Virus record (IMG/VR): IMGVR_UViG_3300014497_000016
Span: 1-39,453 of that record
DNA from: a virus
Length of the DNA stretch: 39,453 nt
Strand: one strand, 5' to 3'
Positions 22,327-31,524 of this stretch are shown here, one piece after another; the first letter of the stretch is position 1; the number at the start of each line of letters is the position of its first letter. The notes below the pieces were generated by a model. It ran no database searches. It saw only the letters and a program-made list of their open reading frames with translations, and had not been told where the DNA came from. A program made the translations under genes and the position numbers.

Positions 22327-25300
22327 GTGGGACGCGTGGGTGCCGAGATCGCCGACCTGTACACGATCCTGCGGGCCGAGACCGCCCCGTTCACCGCTGG
22401 CATGCGCCGGGCGTCAGAGGAGGGCGAGTCGTTCACGACGCGCATGGGTGGCGCGTCAGCGATGCTCCGCAAGCTGGGTGCGGCCACCACGCTGGTCGGG
22501 ATCGGCTTCGTCGCCTACGGCGTGAAGGCGGCAGGCGACTTCCAGCAGCAGATGAACCTGCTGGTCACCGCTTGCGGGGAGTCGTCGAGGAACCTGAAGA
22601 AGGTCTCCGACGGCGTCATGTCCCTCGCGCGGGAGACGGGCACCTCGACGGACCAGCTCGCCGAGGGCATGTACCAGGTCGAGAAGGCCGGCTACCGGTC
22701 CGGTGATGGCCTGAAGGTTTTGCGGGCCGCGGCACAGGGCGCCCGTGAGGAGGGCGCGAACCTCAAGGACGTCACCAACGCGATGACGTCCGTGATGGCG
22801 TCGTACCACTTGAAGGCGAGCGACAGCGTCCGCGTGATGAACGCCCTCAAGACCGCCGCGGGCGAGGGCAAGATGACCATGGAGGAGTTCGCCGGATCCC
22901 TGTCGACGGTCATCCCGATCGCCTCCGCCAACAAGATCTCCTTCGGTGAGGTCGGCGGCGCGATCGCCACGCTCACCCAACACGGCACCTCGGCGCGTGA
23001 GGCCACGCAGGAACTCGCCTCCACGATCCGCCAGTTGGCGGCGCCGAACAACGTCGCTGTTCAGGAGATGCAGCGCCTCGGCCTGTCCAGCGTGGACGTA
23101 TCCACGAAGCTCGGCAAGCGAGGCCTGTCCGGCACGTTGGATCTGCTGTCGCGGACGGTACTGCAGCAGATGGGCAAGTCCGGAACCCTGCTGCTGTCGT
23201 CGTTCAACAAGACGAAGCAGGCCGCGGCCGACGCCGACCAGATGGTCAAGTCGATGCCCCCGAACCTGCAGAAGCTCGCCCAGTCGTATGCGAAAGGTTC
23301 GATCAGCCTGGGTGACTGGCGCAAGCAACTGAAGGGGCTTCCGCCGGAGCAGGCCAACCTGCTCACCCAGTACGCGACGCTGCAGAACAAGACCAACGGG
23401 TTCTCCGCCGAGCTGAAGAAGGGCGGCCCGGCAGCCCAGACATACACCGAGGCGATCAAGAAGCTCACGGGCGGCGCGATCGGCCTCAACACCACGCTGC
23501 AGCTGACCGGGGAGAACACGGAAGGCTTCAAGGACCGCGTCCACAAGGTCTCGGAGTCGTTCAACCACGCCTCGAAGGACGTCGAAGGCTGGAAGATCAC
23601 CCAGCAGTCCTTCAACGTCCAGATGGGCCGCCTGAAGGAGGCCGTGCAGACCGCCGCCATCACGGTCGGCACGAAACTGATCCCGGTCATCCTCAAGGTC
23701 GTCACGTTCTTCGAAAAGAACAAGGCTGCCGCGATCGCGCTCGCCGTCGTCATCGGCGGCGTGCTCACCGCCGCCGTGGTGTCGTTCGCGACCGGCGCTG
23801 TCGTCGGCGCGGTCTCCGGCGTGATGGACCTCTCCCGGGGGATCCTGGCCGCAGCGAAGGCCGTGAAGGCATTCGTGCTCTCGGAGCGGCTGGCCGCGAT
23901 CGCCACGAAGATCTGGGCCGGCATCCAGCTCGTCTTCAACGCGATCATGGACGCGAACCCGATCGTTCTCGTCGTCCTCGCGATAGCTGCCCTCGTCGCC
24001 GGAATCATCTACGCCTACAACCACTGCGCCCGCTTCCGCGCCATCGTCCAGGCGGCGTTCGCCGGCGTGAAAATGGGGGCCGTTGCCCTCTGGCACGGCC
24101 TGCAGGCGGTCTGGAACGGCCTCGTCACCGGGGTCACCTTCCTGTGGCACGCCATCGTCGCCGTCTGGCACGCCATTTCCAGCACGACAACGACCGTGTG
24201 GAACGGGATCGTCGGGTTCTTCCGCAAGTGGTGGCCGCTCCTCCTGGTCATCTTCGCGCCGCCGATCGCCGCACTCGTCGCCATCTGGAACCACTTCCAC
24301 ACCCAGATCACCACGATCGCGCAAACCGTCTGGAACGCCATCCTCAGCTTCCTCAAAGGCGTGTGGAGCGGCATCCAGACCATGGCAGGGGCCATCTGGA
24401 CAGCCATCCAGTTCGCGGTCATCACCCCGATGTTGGCTCTGTGGTCCGTGCTGAAGGCCGGCTGGAACGCCTTCTCCGGCTGGCTCAAGACGGCCTGGAG
24501 CCTGATCGAGGGCTTCGCGCGGGGCTACTGGTCGGCCATCAAGGGCGCCATCGTTGATCCGCTCGTCGCGGCCTGGCACGCGGTCAGCGGCACGATGTCC
24601 AGCATCGGCAAGACCATCACCAGTGGTCTGAGGTATGCCTACAACTTCGCCAAGGGCTTCGTCACCGGCTTCGTCAGCGTCGGCCGGAACATCGTCATGG
24701 GCATCGTCCACGGCGTCGAAAATTCCGCCGGGGCCCTGTTCGGGTCTCTGAAGAGCCTCGCCAAGAACGCTCTCAGTTCCGCGAAGTCGTTCCTTGGGAT
24801 CAGTTCGCCGTCGAAGCTGTTCGCCGACCACGTTGGCGCCAACATCACGGCGGGCATCGCGCAGGGTGTCACCGCGACCGCCCGCACGGCGCATGAGGCC
24901 GTGCGGTCTGTGGCCGCCGGAATGATCGCCGAGACGGCGAAGACCCTCGGCATCTCTTCCCCGTCGAAGGTGTTCCGCCAGCTGGGCATCTACGTCAACG
25001 AGGGCCTCGTCGACGGTTTGACGGGCTCCATGGCGAGGGTGAAGGCCGCGACGCGGAGGATCGAGTCGCTGCTGCAGCAGACCTACAACCGGGTTGCGGA
25101 CCTGAAGGGCCACAAGGGCGTCTCCAACAAGTGGGTCGCCTCCCACGAGAAGACCATCAAGCATCTGGAGGCGTACGCGGCGAAGGAGGACAAGATCCTC
25201 CGAGGCCTCGCGGCGAAACGCGACGCCGTCGCATCCAAGATCAAAACAGCGCAGAAGAAGCTGGCCGACCTGCAGAAAGCCTGGTCGGAAGAAGTCAAGT

Positions 25301-26073
25301 CAGTGGCCTCCGGCGTCATGCAGGGCTTCAGCATCGTCACCGACGCCCCCCAGGAAGGCTTCGCCCTCACCGCGCAGGACGTCGTCAACAAGATGCGCGA
25401 CCAGATGCAGAAAGCCGTCCAGTTCGCGGCCCAGCTGCAGGCGCTGAAGAAGAAGGGCCTCAGCTCGGATCTGATCGCCCAGATCGCGGCGGCCGGCGTC
25501 GACCAGGGCGGGGCGACCGCGGCGGCACTACAGAACGCGTCGGCGGCACAGATCAAGCAGATCAACACGCTGAACACGACCACGAAGTCCGCGGCCACGA
25601 GTGCGGGCAAGGCGGTCGCCGACTCCATGTACGGGGCAGGGATCCGCGCGGCGCAGGGCTTGGTGAAGGGTCTGCAGTCGCAGGAGAAGCAGATCGAGCA
25701 CCAGATGCTGAAGATCGCCGAATCGATGAAGAAGGCGATCAAGCACGCGCTCGGCATCAAGTCCCCGTCCACGGTGTTCGCGGAGATCGGCACGTGGATT
25801 CCCAAGGGCCTCGCCAAGGGCGTCGACGGCAGTGCACGGCATGCCACACAGGCCGTGCACCGGCTTGCCGGCTCCGTAGCGGGCGCGGGCGCCCGGATGG
25901 GCGCTGGGCTGGCCATGGCCGGCGGGGGAACCACGGTGGTGAACCAGTACACGGTGAACGTCCGGGTTGAGGGTTCGGTCCGTAGTGACCGTGAGCTGCG
26001 GGATGTGATGCAGCAGGAGTTCGCCCGCCTGGGGATGCGTAATGCGCAGACCTGGCAGTCCTACAGGCGCTGA
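22327..26073 (+). CDS. tape measure protein, 1248 aa
   Basis: GTG at 22327; 22336 is an equally good in-frame GTG. It sets tail length and helps DNA entry. The N-terminus has the TP901-type core (AEIADLYTILRAETAPFTAG, KSMPPNLQKLA). Hydrophobic membrane-type segments occur near residues 467-490, 541-563 and 634-655. Trp-rich helical repeats (VWNGIVGFF, TVWNAILSFLKGVW) follow. Three copies of the I-S/K-SPS-x-x-F-x-x-x-G pattern are near residues 824, 877 and 1146. At about 1.5 Angstrom per residue, the tail should be near 190 nm, an estimate from the family rule. Confidence 0.93.
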   Translation: MGRVGAEIADLYTILRAETAPFTAGMRRASEEGESFTTRMGGASAMLRKLGAATTLVGIGFVAYGVKAAGDFQQQMNLLVTACGESSRNLKKVSDGVMSLARETGTSTDQLAEGMYQVEKAGYRSGDGLKVLRAAAQGAREEGANLKDVTNAMTSVMASYHLKASDSVRVMNALKTAAGEGKMTMEEFAGSLSTVIPIASANKISFGEVGGAIATLTQHGTSAREATQELASTIRQLAAPNNVAVQEMQRLGLSSVDVSTKLGKRGLSGTLDLLSRTVLQQMGKSGTLLLSSFNKTKQAAADADQMVKSMPPNLQKLAQSYAKGSISLGDWRKQLKGLPPEQANLLTQYATLQNKTNGFSAELKKGGPAAQTYTEAIKKLTGGAIGLNTTLQLTGENTEGFKDRVHKVSESFNHASKDVEGWKITQQSFNVQMGRLKEAVQTAAITVGTKLIPVILKVVTFFEKNKAAAIALAVVIGGVLTAAVVSFATGAVVGAVSGVMDLSRGILAAAKAVKAFVLSERLAAIATKIWAGIQLVFNAIMDANPIVLVVLAIAALVAGIIYAYNHCARFRAIVQAAFAGVKMGAVALWHGLQAVWNGLVTGVTFLWHAIVAVWHAISSTTTTVWNGIVGFFRKWWPLLLVIFAPPIAALVAIWNHFHTQITTIAQTVWNAILSFLKGVWSGIQTMAGAIWTAIQFAVITPMLALWSVLKAGWNAFSGWLKTAWSLIEGFARGYWSAIKGAIVDPLVAAWHAVSGTMSSIGKTITSGLRYAYNFAKGFVTGFVSVGRNIVMGIVHGVENSAGALFGSLKSLAKNALSSAKSFLGISSPSKLFADHVGANITAGIAQGVTATARTAHEAVRSVAAGMIAETAKTLGISSPSKVFRQLGIYVNEGLVDGLTGSMARVKAATRRIESLLQQTYNRVADLKGHKGVSNKWVASHEKTIKHLEAYAAKEDKILRGLAAKRDAVASKIKTAQKKLADLQKAWSEEVKSVASGVMQGFSIVTDAPQEGFALTAQDVVNKMRDQMQKAVQFAAQLQALKKKGLSSDLIAQIAAAGVDQGGATAAALQNASAAQIKQINTLNTTTKSAATSAGKAVADSMYGAGIRAAQGLVKGLQSQEKQIEHQMLKIAESMKKAIKHALGIKSPSTVFAEIGTWIPKGLAKGVDGSARHATQAVHRLAGSVAGAGARMGAGLAMAGGGTTVVNQYTVNVRVEGSVRSDRELRDVMQQEFARLGMRNAQTWQSYRR

Positions 26074-26123
26074 CCTGTTGATCGAGTTCGAGGGCGCCGC
26101 CGGGCGTCAGTGAGGGGTGTCCG

Positions 26124-29100
26124 GTGGCGAAGCTGGCGACGTTGATCGACGGGTTCACGGCGAGCGCGATCAACACCAGTGTGTGGAATGCGACGTCGGG
26201 TGGCCAGTTCGCGCTCGATGCGGTGAACGATCTGGTCACCCTCAACGTGGGTACGACGAGCGGCACGTTCTACAGTTTCGGGTCGGCGCTCGGCTACGAC
26301 GCTACGGGCAGCAGCCTGTACGCGCAGATCACGGTCGCGGCGAACGGCAACGGGCACGTCCAGACGAACCTGAAGCTGGACGCGGGCGGCAACAATGCGT
26401 TGATCGCTTCGGTGTCGTCGGGCGGTAGCTTTCAGCTTCAGGTGTTCACGGCGGGCTCGCCGGTGTCGACGGCGCTGCCCACTTACGATCCGCACGCGCA
26501 CAGGTGGTGGAGGTTCCGCGAGGTCGGCGGCTCGTTCGCGTTCGATGTGGCGCCGGACGGCCTGAACTGGACGACGCTGGCGACGATGGCGTACGCGTGG
26601 TCGGCGACATCGGTGGCCGTGTACTTGCAGACGGGTGCCACCGCGACCGAGGCGGCCGGGAATGTGGCGGCGATCCAGAACGTCAACACCCGGTCGGGGG
26701 GCCTGGCGAATCCGAACTGGCCGTGGGTTGAGGACGGCTGGGGTGCAGTCTGGAACGCCAACGGCGGCGACTCCCCGCTCGACCGGTACGTCGATGTCAG
26801 CGACCGTACCCGGCAGTCGGTGTCCGTGCAGCGGGGGCGGCAGTACGAACTGGACCAGGTCCGCAGCGGTGAGGCGTCACTGGCTCTGGAGAACAAGGAC
26901 GCAGCTCTCGATCCGACGAACGCGTCGGGCCCGTATTACGGGCACATCCTGCCGTATCAGCCGTACCGGCGGCGCGCGCAGTGGCCTGCGACGAGGAACC
27001 GTCTCACGCAGGTTCAGGCGACGGGCGGGGATCTCGGCGGGTTCTCTGCCGGGACGATCCCGCAGGGCTCCGGCGGCATCGACGTGTTCTCGTTCTCCGA
27101 CAGTTCGGGTGGGAGCATCGTCGCGTCGGCGACGGCCTGGCAGGGCGGCTCGGTCTTTCAGTTCTCGGTGCCGAACGCGACGGCGCTGCATACGGCGATC
27201 TGTTTCACTGCCCAGCCTGCGGTCAAGCCGGGCATCGCGTACACGGTGTCGATGTGGGTTCGGGATGTGACCGCATCAACATCGTTGCAGGTGAACGCGT
27301 GGATTGCGTTTACCAATGTGGGCGGTACGCAGACGACGACTCGCTCGTCGGCGGTGACGTTGACGGGGGCGACGGCGGCCGGGTGGACGCAGGTGTCCAT
27401 AACGGCGACGGCTCCGGCGGATGCGGCGCGCCTGTCGGCGGGCGTGGAGACGGCCGCCGCAGCGGCGGCGACGTGCAGCGTGCAGGTGGACGGCTGGCAG
27501 CTTGAGACGGCCACCACCGCATCAGCGTGGGCGTGCCCCGGCATCATGTACCCGGTCTATGCGGGGTACATGGAGCGCTGGCCGTCCTCGTGGGACATGT
27601 CCGGCACCTACGGGCTCGTGCAGCCCAGTGCGGTGGACGCGTTCTCGCTGCTCTCCCAGAAGCAACTCAGTGATCCGCTCACCCAGGAGATCAACGGGAA
27701 CAGTCCGCGGTTCGTCTACCGGCTCGACGACCCCAGCGGGTCGACCGCTGTGTCGGACTGGACCGGCAACAACCCGGCCGCGCAGCTCGGCGTCTCCAAG
27801 TACGGCGCGGGCTCCGTGACCTTCGGCGCCACGGTCACCGCCGCCGATGCGACCGGCGTATACACGGGCAGTTCGGGGACCGTAGCCACGGTGTCGAACG
27901 CGAATCCCGGCACCTCGACGATCGGCGCGGCCACGTTCATCCAACTCGCGGCGGCAGGGATCCTCGGCCCGGCAAACCTGGCCTCATGGACCCGCATGAT
28001 CGCCTTCAAATACACGGGGCCGACCCCCACCAGCCTGGCCGTATTCGCGTCCGCGTTCGACCGGCAGCGCGCCAACAACGCGCCGAGCGGGTCGGGTATG
28101 TTCTGGCAGATCGACTCCACGGGCAAGGTCGGCTTCGTCATGCGAGGCCCGGCCTCCGGGGGCGTGGGCACCATCTACGCTCCCGGACCGACCGTCCTGG
28201 ACTCCGACTGGCATCTCGTGTTCGCCGCCTACGACCGCACCTCGGCGACACTGCGGATCGGCATCGACGGCGTCTCGTGGACCTACACGAGTATCGCCTC
28301 CACCGATGAGCCGTCCGGGCTGATCAGCGACAACATCGCCGCCTACGTCGACCCGACCGTCGGCAACGGCACCGTCTTCAACTTCAAGGGCGACATGAGC
28401 TTTGTCGCAGAGTTCCCGACGCAGTTGTCGACGACGGCCATGAACAACATCTACACCGCGTGGCGGTCGGCGTGCGCGGGCGAGTCGACGAACGCCCGGT
28501 ACGCGCGGATCCTCCGCTACGCCGGCTACACGGGCCCGTCGACGCTGCAGACCGGGCTGACCACATCGATGGGGCCCGCGGCGATTGAGGGCCAGGATGC
28601 GGTGTCGGCGTTGCAGGCGGTCACGGACACGGAGAACGGTGAGCATTTCGTCGACCGCTCCGGGTTCGTGCAGTTCAAGGCTCGTAGCGCCCGCTACAAC
28701 GCGCTCACCCCGGTGTACACGTTCGGGGAGAACACAAACGAGTGGCCGTATGAGGACATCAGCACGGACTTCGACTCCACCCACCTGTCCAACCAGGTGA
28801 CGGTCACCCAGGAGTCCACCGGGCAGAACTTTTACGCCCAGGACTCGACGTCGATCACGAACTACTTCCCGAGGACGATGGCCCGCACCATCAACGCCTC
28901 CGACCCCAACGAGTGCCAGGACGCCGCCGACTACCTGCTCTCCCGGTACAAGCAGCCCGCGACCCGCGTCGCGACGCTCAAGCTGCACCCGAGTGCGTAT
29001 CCGGCGATGTGGCCTATCTGCCTCAGCCTGGAACTCGGGATGCGGGTGCGGGTGATGCGGCGGCCTCCCGGGGTGCCGGTGACGCAGATCGAATGCTTCA

Positions 29101-29531
29101 TCGAGAACATCAGCTGGGAGTTCGGGGACGACGGGGAAGCCTTCCAGACGCTGCAGTGCTCGCCTGCCGACCTGACCCCGTATGGGATCTTCGCGGCCTG
29201 GCATACGACCCTCAACGCGTCTATCGCGTCGGGGGTCACGTCGATCGTGGTGAACGCCAGCCAGGACAACGTGAATCCACTCGCCGCGCAGTTGGCGGCC
29301 GGGCAGCAGTTGGTGCTCGGGCAGAACACCGGCAACCAGGAGACCGTCACGATCTCCACGGTCGGGGCGACGTCGCCCGGCTGGACCACGGCCACCATCA
29401 CCCTCACCGCGGCCACCACCAAAGCCCACACGGCCGGTGACCTGGTCAACGAACCGCTGCCCGCAGGCACGACGGACCCCACCACGTGGGACAACGTCGC
29501 CAAGTTCGACTCTGTCGCGTTCGCTTATTGA
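26124..29531 (+). CDS. large minor tail protein, distal tail/tip, 1135 aa
   Basis: GTG at 26124. Region order: an N-terminal LamG/concanavalin-like sandwich (WRFREVGGSFAFDVAPDGLN near residues 128-147), a distal-tail-like block (YVDVSDRTRQSVSVQRGRQYEL), a carbohydrate-binding-like domain (about 310-470), a second LamG-type domain (about 540-790), and a C-terminal baseplate-like region (residues 850-1040, LARTINAS and LSLELGMRVRVMRRPPGVPV). It probably forms the tail tip hub and contacts cell-wall sugars. Several functions often split over two genes seem fused. Confidence 0.82.
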   Translation: MAKLATLIDGFTASAINTSVWNATSGGQFALDAVNDLVTLNVGTTSGTFYSFGSALGYDATGSSLYAQITVAANGNGHVQTNLKLDAGGNNALIASVSSGGSFQLQVFTAGSPVSTALPTYDPHAHRWWRFREVGGSFAFDVAPDGLNWTTLATMAYAWSATSVAVYLQTGATATEAAGNVAAIQNVNTRSGGLANPNWPWVEDGWGAVWNANGGDSPLDRYVDVSDRTRQSVSVQRGRQYELDQVRSGEASLALENKDAALDPTNASGPYYGHILPYQPYRRRAQWPATRNRLTQVQATGGDLGGFSAGTIPQGSGGIDVFSFSDSSGGSIVASATAWQGGSVFQFSVPNATALHTAICFTAQPAVKPGIAYTVSMWVRDVTASTSLQVNAWIAFTNVGGTQTTTRSSAVTLTGATAAGWTQVSITATAPADAARLSAGVETAAAAAATCSVQVDGWQLETATTASAWACPGIMYPVYAGYMERWPSSWDMSGTYGLVQPSAVDAFSLLSQKQLSDPLTQEINGNSPRFVYRLDDPSGSTAVSDWTGNNPAAQLGVSKYGAGSVTFGATVTAADATGVYTGSSGTVATVSNANPGTSTIGAATFIQLAAAGILGPANLASWTRMIAFKYTGPTPTSLAVFASAFDRQRANNAPSGSGMFWQIDSTGKVGFVMRGPASGGVGTIYAPGPTVLDSDWHLVFAAYDRTSATLRIGIDGVSWTYTSIASTDEPSGLISDNIAAYVDPTVGNGTVFNFKGDMSFVAEFPTQLSTTAMNNIYTAWRSACAGESTNARYARILRYAGYTGPSTLQTGLTTSMGPAAIEGQDAVSALQAVTDTENGEHFVDRSGFVQFKARSARYNALTPVYTFGENTNEWPYEDISTDFDSTHLSNQVTVTQESTGQNFYAQDSTSITNYFPRTMARTINASDPNECQDAADYLLSRYKQPATRVATLKLHPSAYPAMWPICLSLELGMRVRVMRRPPGVPVTQIECFIENISWEFGDDGEAFQTLQCSPADLTPYGIFAAWHTTLNASIASGVTSIVVNASQDNVNPLAAQLAAGQQLVLGQNTGNQETVTISTVGATSPGWTTATITLTAATTKAHTAGDLVNEPLPAGTTDPTTWDNVAKFDSVAFAY

Positions 29532-29538
29532 TCATGTC

Positions 29539-29554
29539 GGGCCCGCGCGGGCCC
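29539..29554 (+). terminator. GGGCCC hairpin after the tail-tip gene
   Basis: GGGCCC (29539-29544), loop GCGC and GGGCCC (29549-29554) form a compact stem in the 45-base gap before the next tail gene. No T-run, so activity is uncertain. Confidence 0.4.
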
Positions 29555-29576
29555 CTACCCGCCTGGAGGTGCCTGC

Positions 29577-30128
29577 GTGCCCCGCACCGTGCCCGTCTCC
29601 GTCACCGAATCACCCGGCAACTACCTGACCGGCGCCCTCTGGACAGCCCAGGTCAAAGCCACCATGGACTTCCTCCTGGGCTCCGGCACCAACGGCGTCC
29701 CACGCTTCAAAGGCTGGGCCTCCACCAGCCAGTCCATCGCCACCGGAGCCACCGACACACCCATCACCCTCGACAGCGAAGACTGGGACTCCGACAACGG
29801 CCACTCCACAGTCACCAACACCAGCCGGTACACGATCCAAGTCGCGGGCACCTACCGCGTCATCGCCGTCGGCGGATTCACCTCCAACAGCAACGGCAAC
29901 CGCAAGCTCGGCATCAACGTCAACGGCGCGAACGTCCGCGGCTCCTCCACCCAGCAAGTCAACGCCGGAACCAACTCCTGGATCGGGGCATGCTCGGTCG
30001 AACTCGCCCTCAACGTGGGTGACTACGTCGAAATGGTCATGTGGCACACCTCCACCACCACCCCGTTGGGTACCGCCCAATCCGTCGGATTCGGGCCCGC
30101 CATGTCCGTGTGCTGGATCAGCAGCTAA
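29577..30128 (+). CDS. C1q/TNF-like tail protein, 183 aa
   Basis: GTG at 29577 with TGGAGG upstream. A short N-terminal helix anchor (SPGNYLTGALWTAQVKATMD) precedes a beta jelly-roll with SRYTIQVAGTYRVIAVGGFT and NVGDYVEMVMWH. That pattern is usual for phage proteins with C1q-like heads, thought to bind host surface or complete the tail tip. A trimeric fold is likely. It follows the tail-tip gene and precedes a small tail gene. Confidence 0.78.
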   Translation: MPRTVPVSVTESPGNYLTGALWTAQVKATMDFLLGSGTNGVPRFKGWASTSQSIATGATDTPITLDSEDWDSDNGHSTVTNTSRYTIQVAGTYRVIAVGGFTSNSNGNRKLGINVNGANVRGSSTQQVNAGTNSWIGACSVELALNVGDYVEMVMWHTSTTTPLGTAQSVGFGPAMSVCWISS

Positions 30129-30136
30129 GGAGTCCC

Positions 30137-30394
30137 ATGAGCACGGCGAGTTCGGTCACCACCTACCAGATCGGCTTCTACCTCCAGCACGGCGGCGGGG
30201 AAGCAGAGACCGCATTCCTCACCTTCACCACCGCGTCCGGAATGGACGACGCCTCCGCGCTCGCCCTGGCCAGGGCCATGAAAGGCGTCGCCTGGCCGAC
30301 GGGCACCAGCGCATCAGTGACGGTCGAACGCACCGAGATCACCAGCGTCTACACCGGCGGCGACCTCACCGCCGACCCACCCGTCTTCAACTGA
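30137..30394 (+). CDS. small tail-associated protein, 85 aa
   Basis: ATG at 30137 with TAAGGAG upstream. One alpha/beta domain (YQIGFYLQHGGGEAETAFLT, DDASALALARAMKGVAWP, ASVTVERTEITSVYTG). No family recognised. It lies between the C1q-like protein and a terminator, so it is the last gene of the tail block. Confidence 0.65.
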   Translation: MSTASSVTTYQIGFYLQHGGGEAETAFLTFTTASGMDDASALALARAMKGVAWPTGTSASVTVERTEITSVYTGGDLTADPPVFN

Positions 30395-30413
30395 CCCCTT
30401 CCAGCCCACACCC

Positions 30414-30441
30414 GAGCCCCTGGCAGCGCGCTGGGGGGCTC
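30414..30441 (+). terminator. terminator between tail and lysis genes
   Basis: GAGCCCC (30414-30420) pairs with GGGGCTC (30435-30441), with inner CAGC/GCTG pairing. It is placed in the gap before the peptidase gene. Confidence 0.6.
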
Positions 30442-30460
30442 TTGCACGCCCAGGAGCACC

Positions 30461-31312
30461 ATGACCAGCACTTCGCCGCGCCCAGGTCTCGGCCGCATTC
30501 AGCATCACGACCCGCGGAATCTCGGCTACGCCCACGGCGTGCTGCCGAAGTCCGCGATCCAGTCCGTCGTCTGGGCCCGGCACACGCCGATCCTCGACCA
30601 GGGACAACTCGGCTCGTGCACCGCCAACGCCCTCACCGGCGCACTCGGCACCGACTCCGCGGGCCGCACGGCGACCGCACAGGTCACAGTGAAGGCCGAC
30701 AGCAAGGGCATCTTCAAGGCCGGCTCGTACACCCTCGACGAGTCCTTCGCCGTGATGGCGTACGAGCTGAACACGCGCCTCGACGACATCAAGGGCCAGT
30801 ACAAGCCTGACGACACCGGCTCGTCCGGGCCGGCGTGCGGGAAGACCGCGAAGGCTCTCGGGCTCGCGTCCGGCTACACGCACGCGTTCACGTACGACGC
30901 GCTGCGGTCGGCGCTGCAGTCGGGGCCGGTCCTGATCGGCATCGACTGGTACAACTCGATGTTCGACCCGCAGGCGGACGGCCGCATCGTCGTCGACAAG
31001 ACATCCGGCCTGGCTGGCGGTCATGAGCTGATGATCCGCGAGTACGACGCCGTCAAGGACGTGGCGTGGGTCGACAACTCGTGGGGCCCGTCCTGGGGTG
31101 TGAACGGCCGCGGGTACTTCACGGGCGCTGACCTGCGGACGCTCCTTGCCGACGGTGGCGACGTCACTGTCCTCGCGTTCACGACTGCGCCGATGCCTAC
31201 CCCTCCTCCGTCGCCCACTCCTGCTCCGGATCCTCGACTGGCTCAGGCGGCTGCTCTGGCCGTCCAGTTGAGCGATCTGATGCAGCCGTGGGCGCAGAAC
31301 AAGGCCGCCTGA
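30461..31312 (+). CDS. papain-like (C1) cysteine peptidase, 283 aa
   Basis: ATG at 30461 with AGGAGC upstream. A C1A-type triad is visible: LDQGQLGSC (Cys53, with the oxyanion Gln before it), GGHELM (His188) and VDNSWGPSWG (Asn206). The intervening fold matches (ESFAVMAYELN; GPVLIGIDWYNSMF). No signal peptide; a Pro-rich linker and a short C-terminal helix follow the catalytic domain. It stands at the start of the lysis block beside a GH25 endolysin. Possible roles are cleaving peptide cross-links, maturing virion proteins or attacking host proteins. The substrate cannot be read from the sequence. Confidence 0.85.
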   Translation: MTSTSPRPGLGRIQHHDPRNLGYAHGVLPKSAIQSVVWARHTPILDQGQLGSCTANALTGALGTDSAGRTATAQVTVKADSKGIFKAGSYTLDESFAVMAYELNTRLDDIKGQYKPDDTGSSGPACGKTAKALGLASGYTHAFTYDALRSALQSGPVLIGIDWYNSMFDPQADGRIVVDKTSGLAGGHELMIREYDAVKDVAWVDNSWGPSWGVNGRGYFTGADLRTLLADGGDVTVLAFTTAPMPTPPPSPTPAPDPRLAQAAALAVQLSDLMQPWAQNKAA

Positions 31313-31524
31313 TGACCGTGTGGGCCCAGCTGTGGCCGAACCTCGCGGCGAACATCATCTGGGTGCCGCTGGCCGCAGCGTGGGCGTGGGCACACCGCCG
31401 CTGGTCGAAACGGCACATCGCGATGCTCCGCGACCACATCACCGCCCTGCAGCGGCAGCACGAGGAACTCCTCATCAACCACATCCTCGGCGGCGCCGAG
31501 AACCGGCAGGAAGGAGGCGGGTGA
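31312..31524 (+). CDS. small membrane protein, holin-like candidate, 70 aa
   Basis: ATG at 31312 overlaps the peptidase stop (TGATG). One N-terminal membrane segment (NLAANIIWVPLAAAWAWAH, residues 9-27) is followed by a basic RRWSKRH and a helical tail (MLRDHITALQRQHEELL). Encoded immediately before the endolysin, it could be a holin or spanin-like partner. The family is not recognised. Confidence 0.6.
   Translation: MTVWAQLWPNLAANIIWVPLAAAWAWAHRRWSKRHIAMLRDHITALQRQHEELLINHILGGAENRQEGGG

Noticed and set aside
22456-25164. 902-residue antisense frame opposite the tape measure gene
   Set aside because: Same cause: open only because the opposite strand is GC-rich coding DNA.
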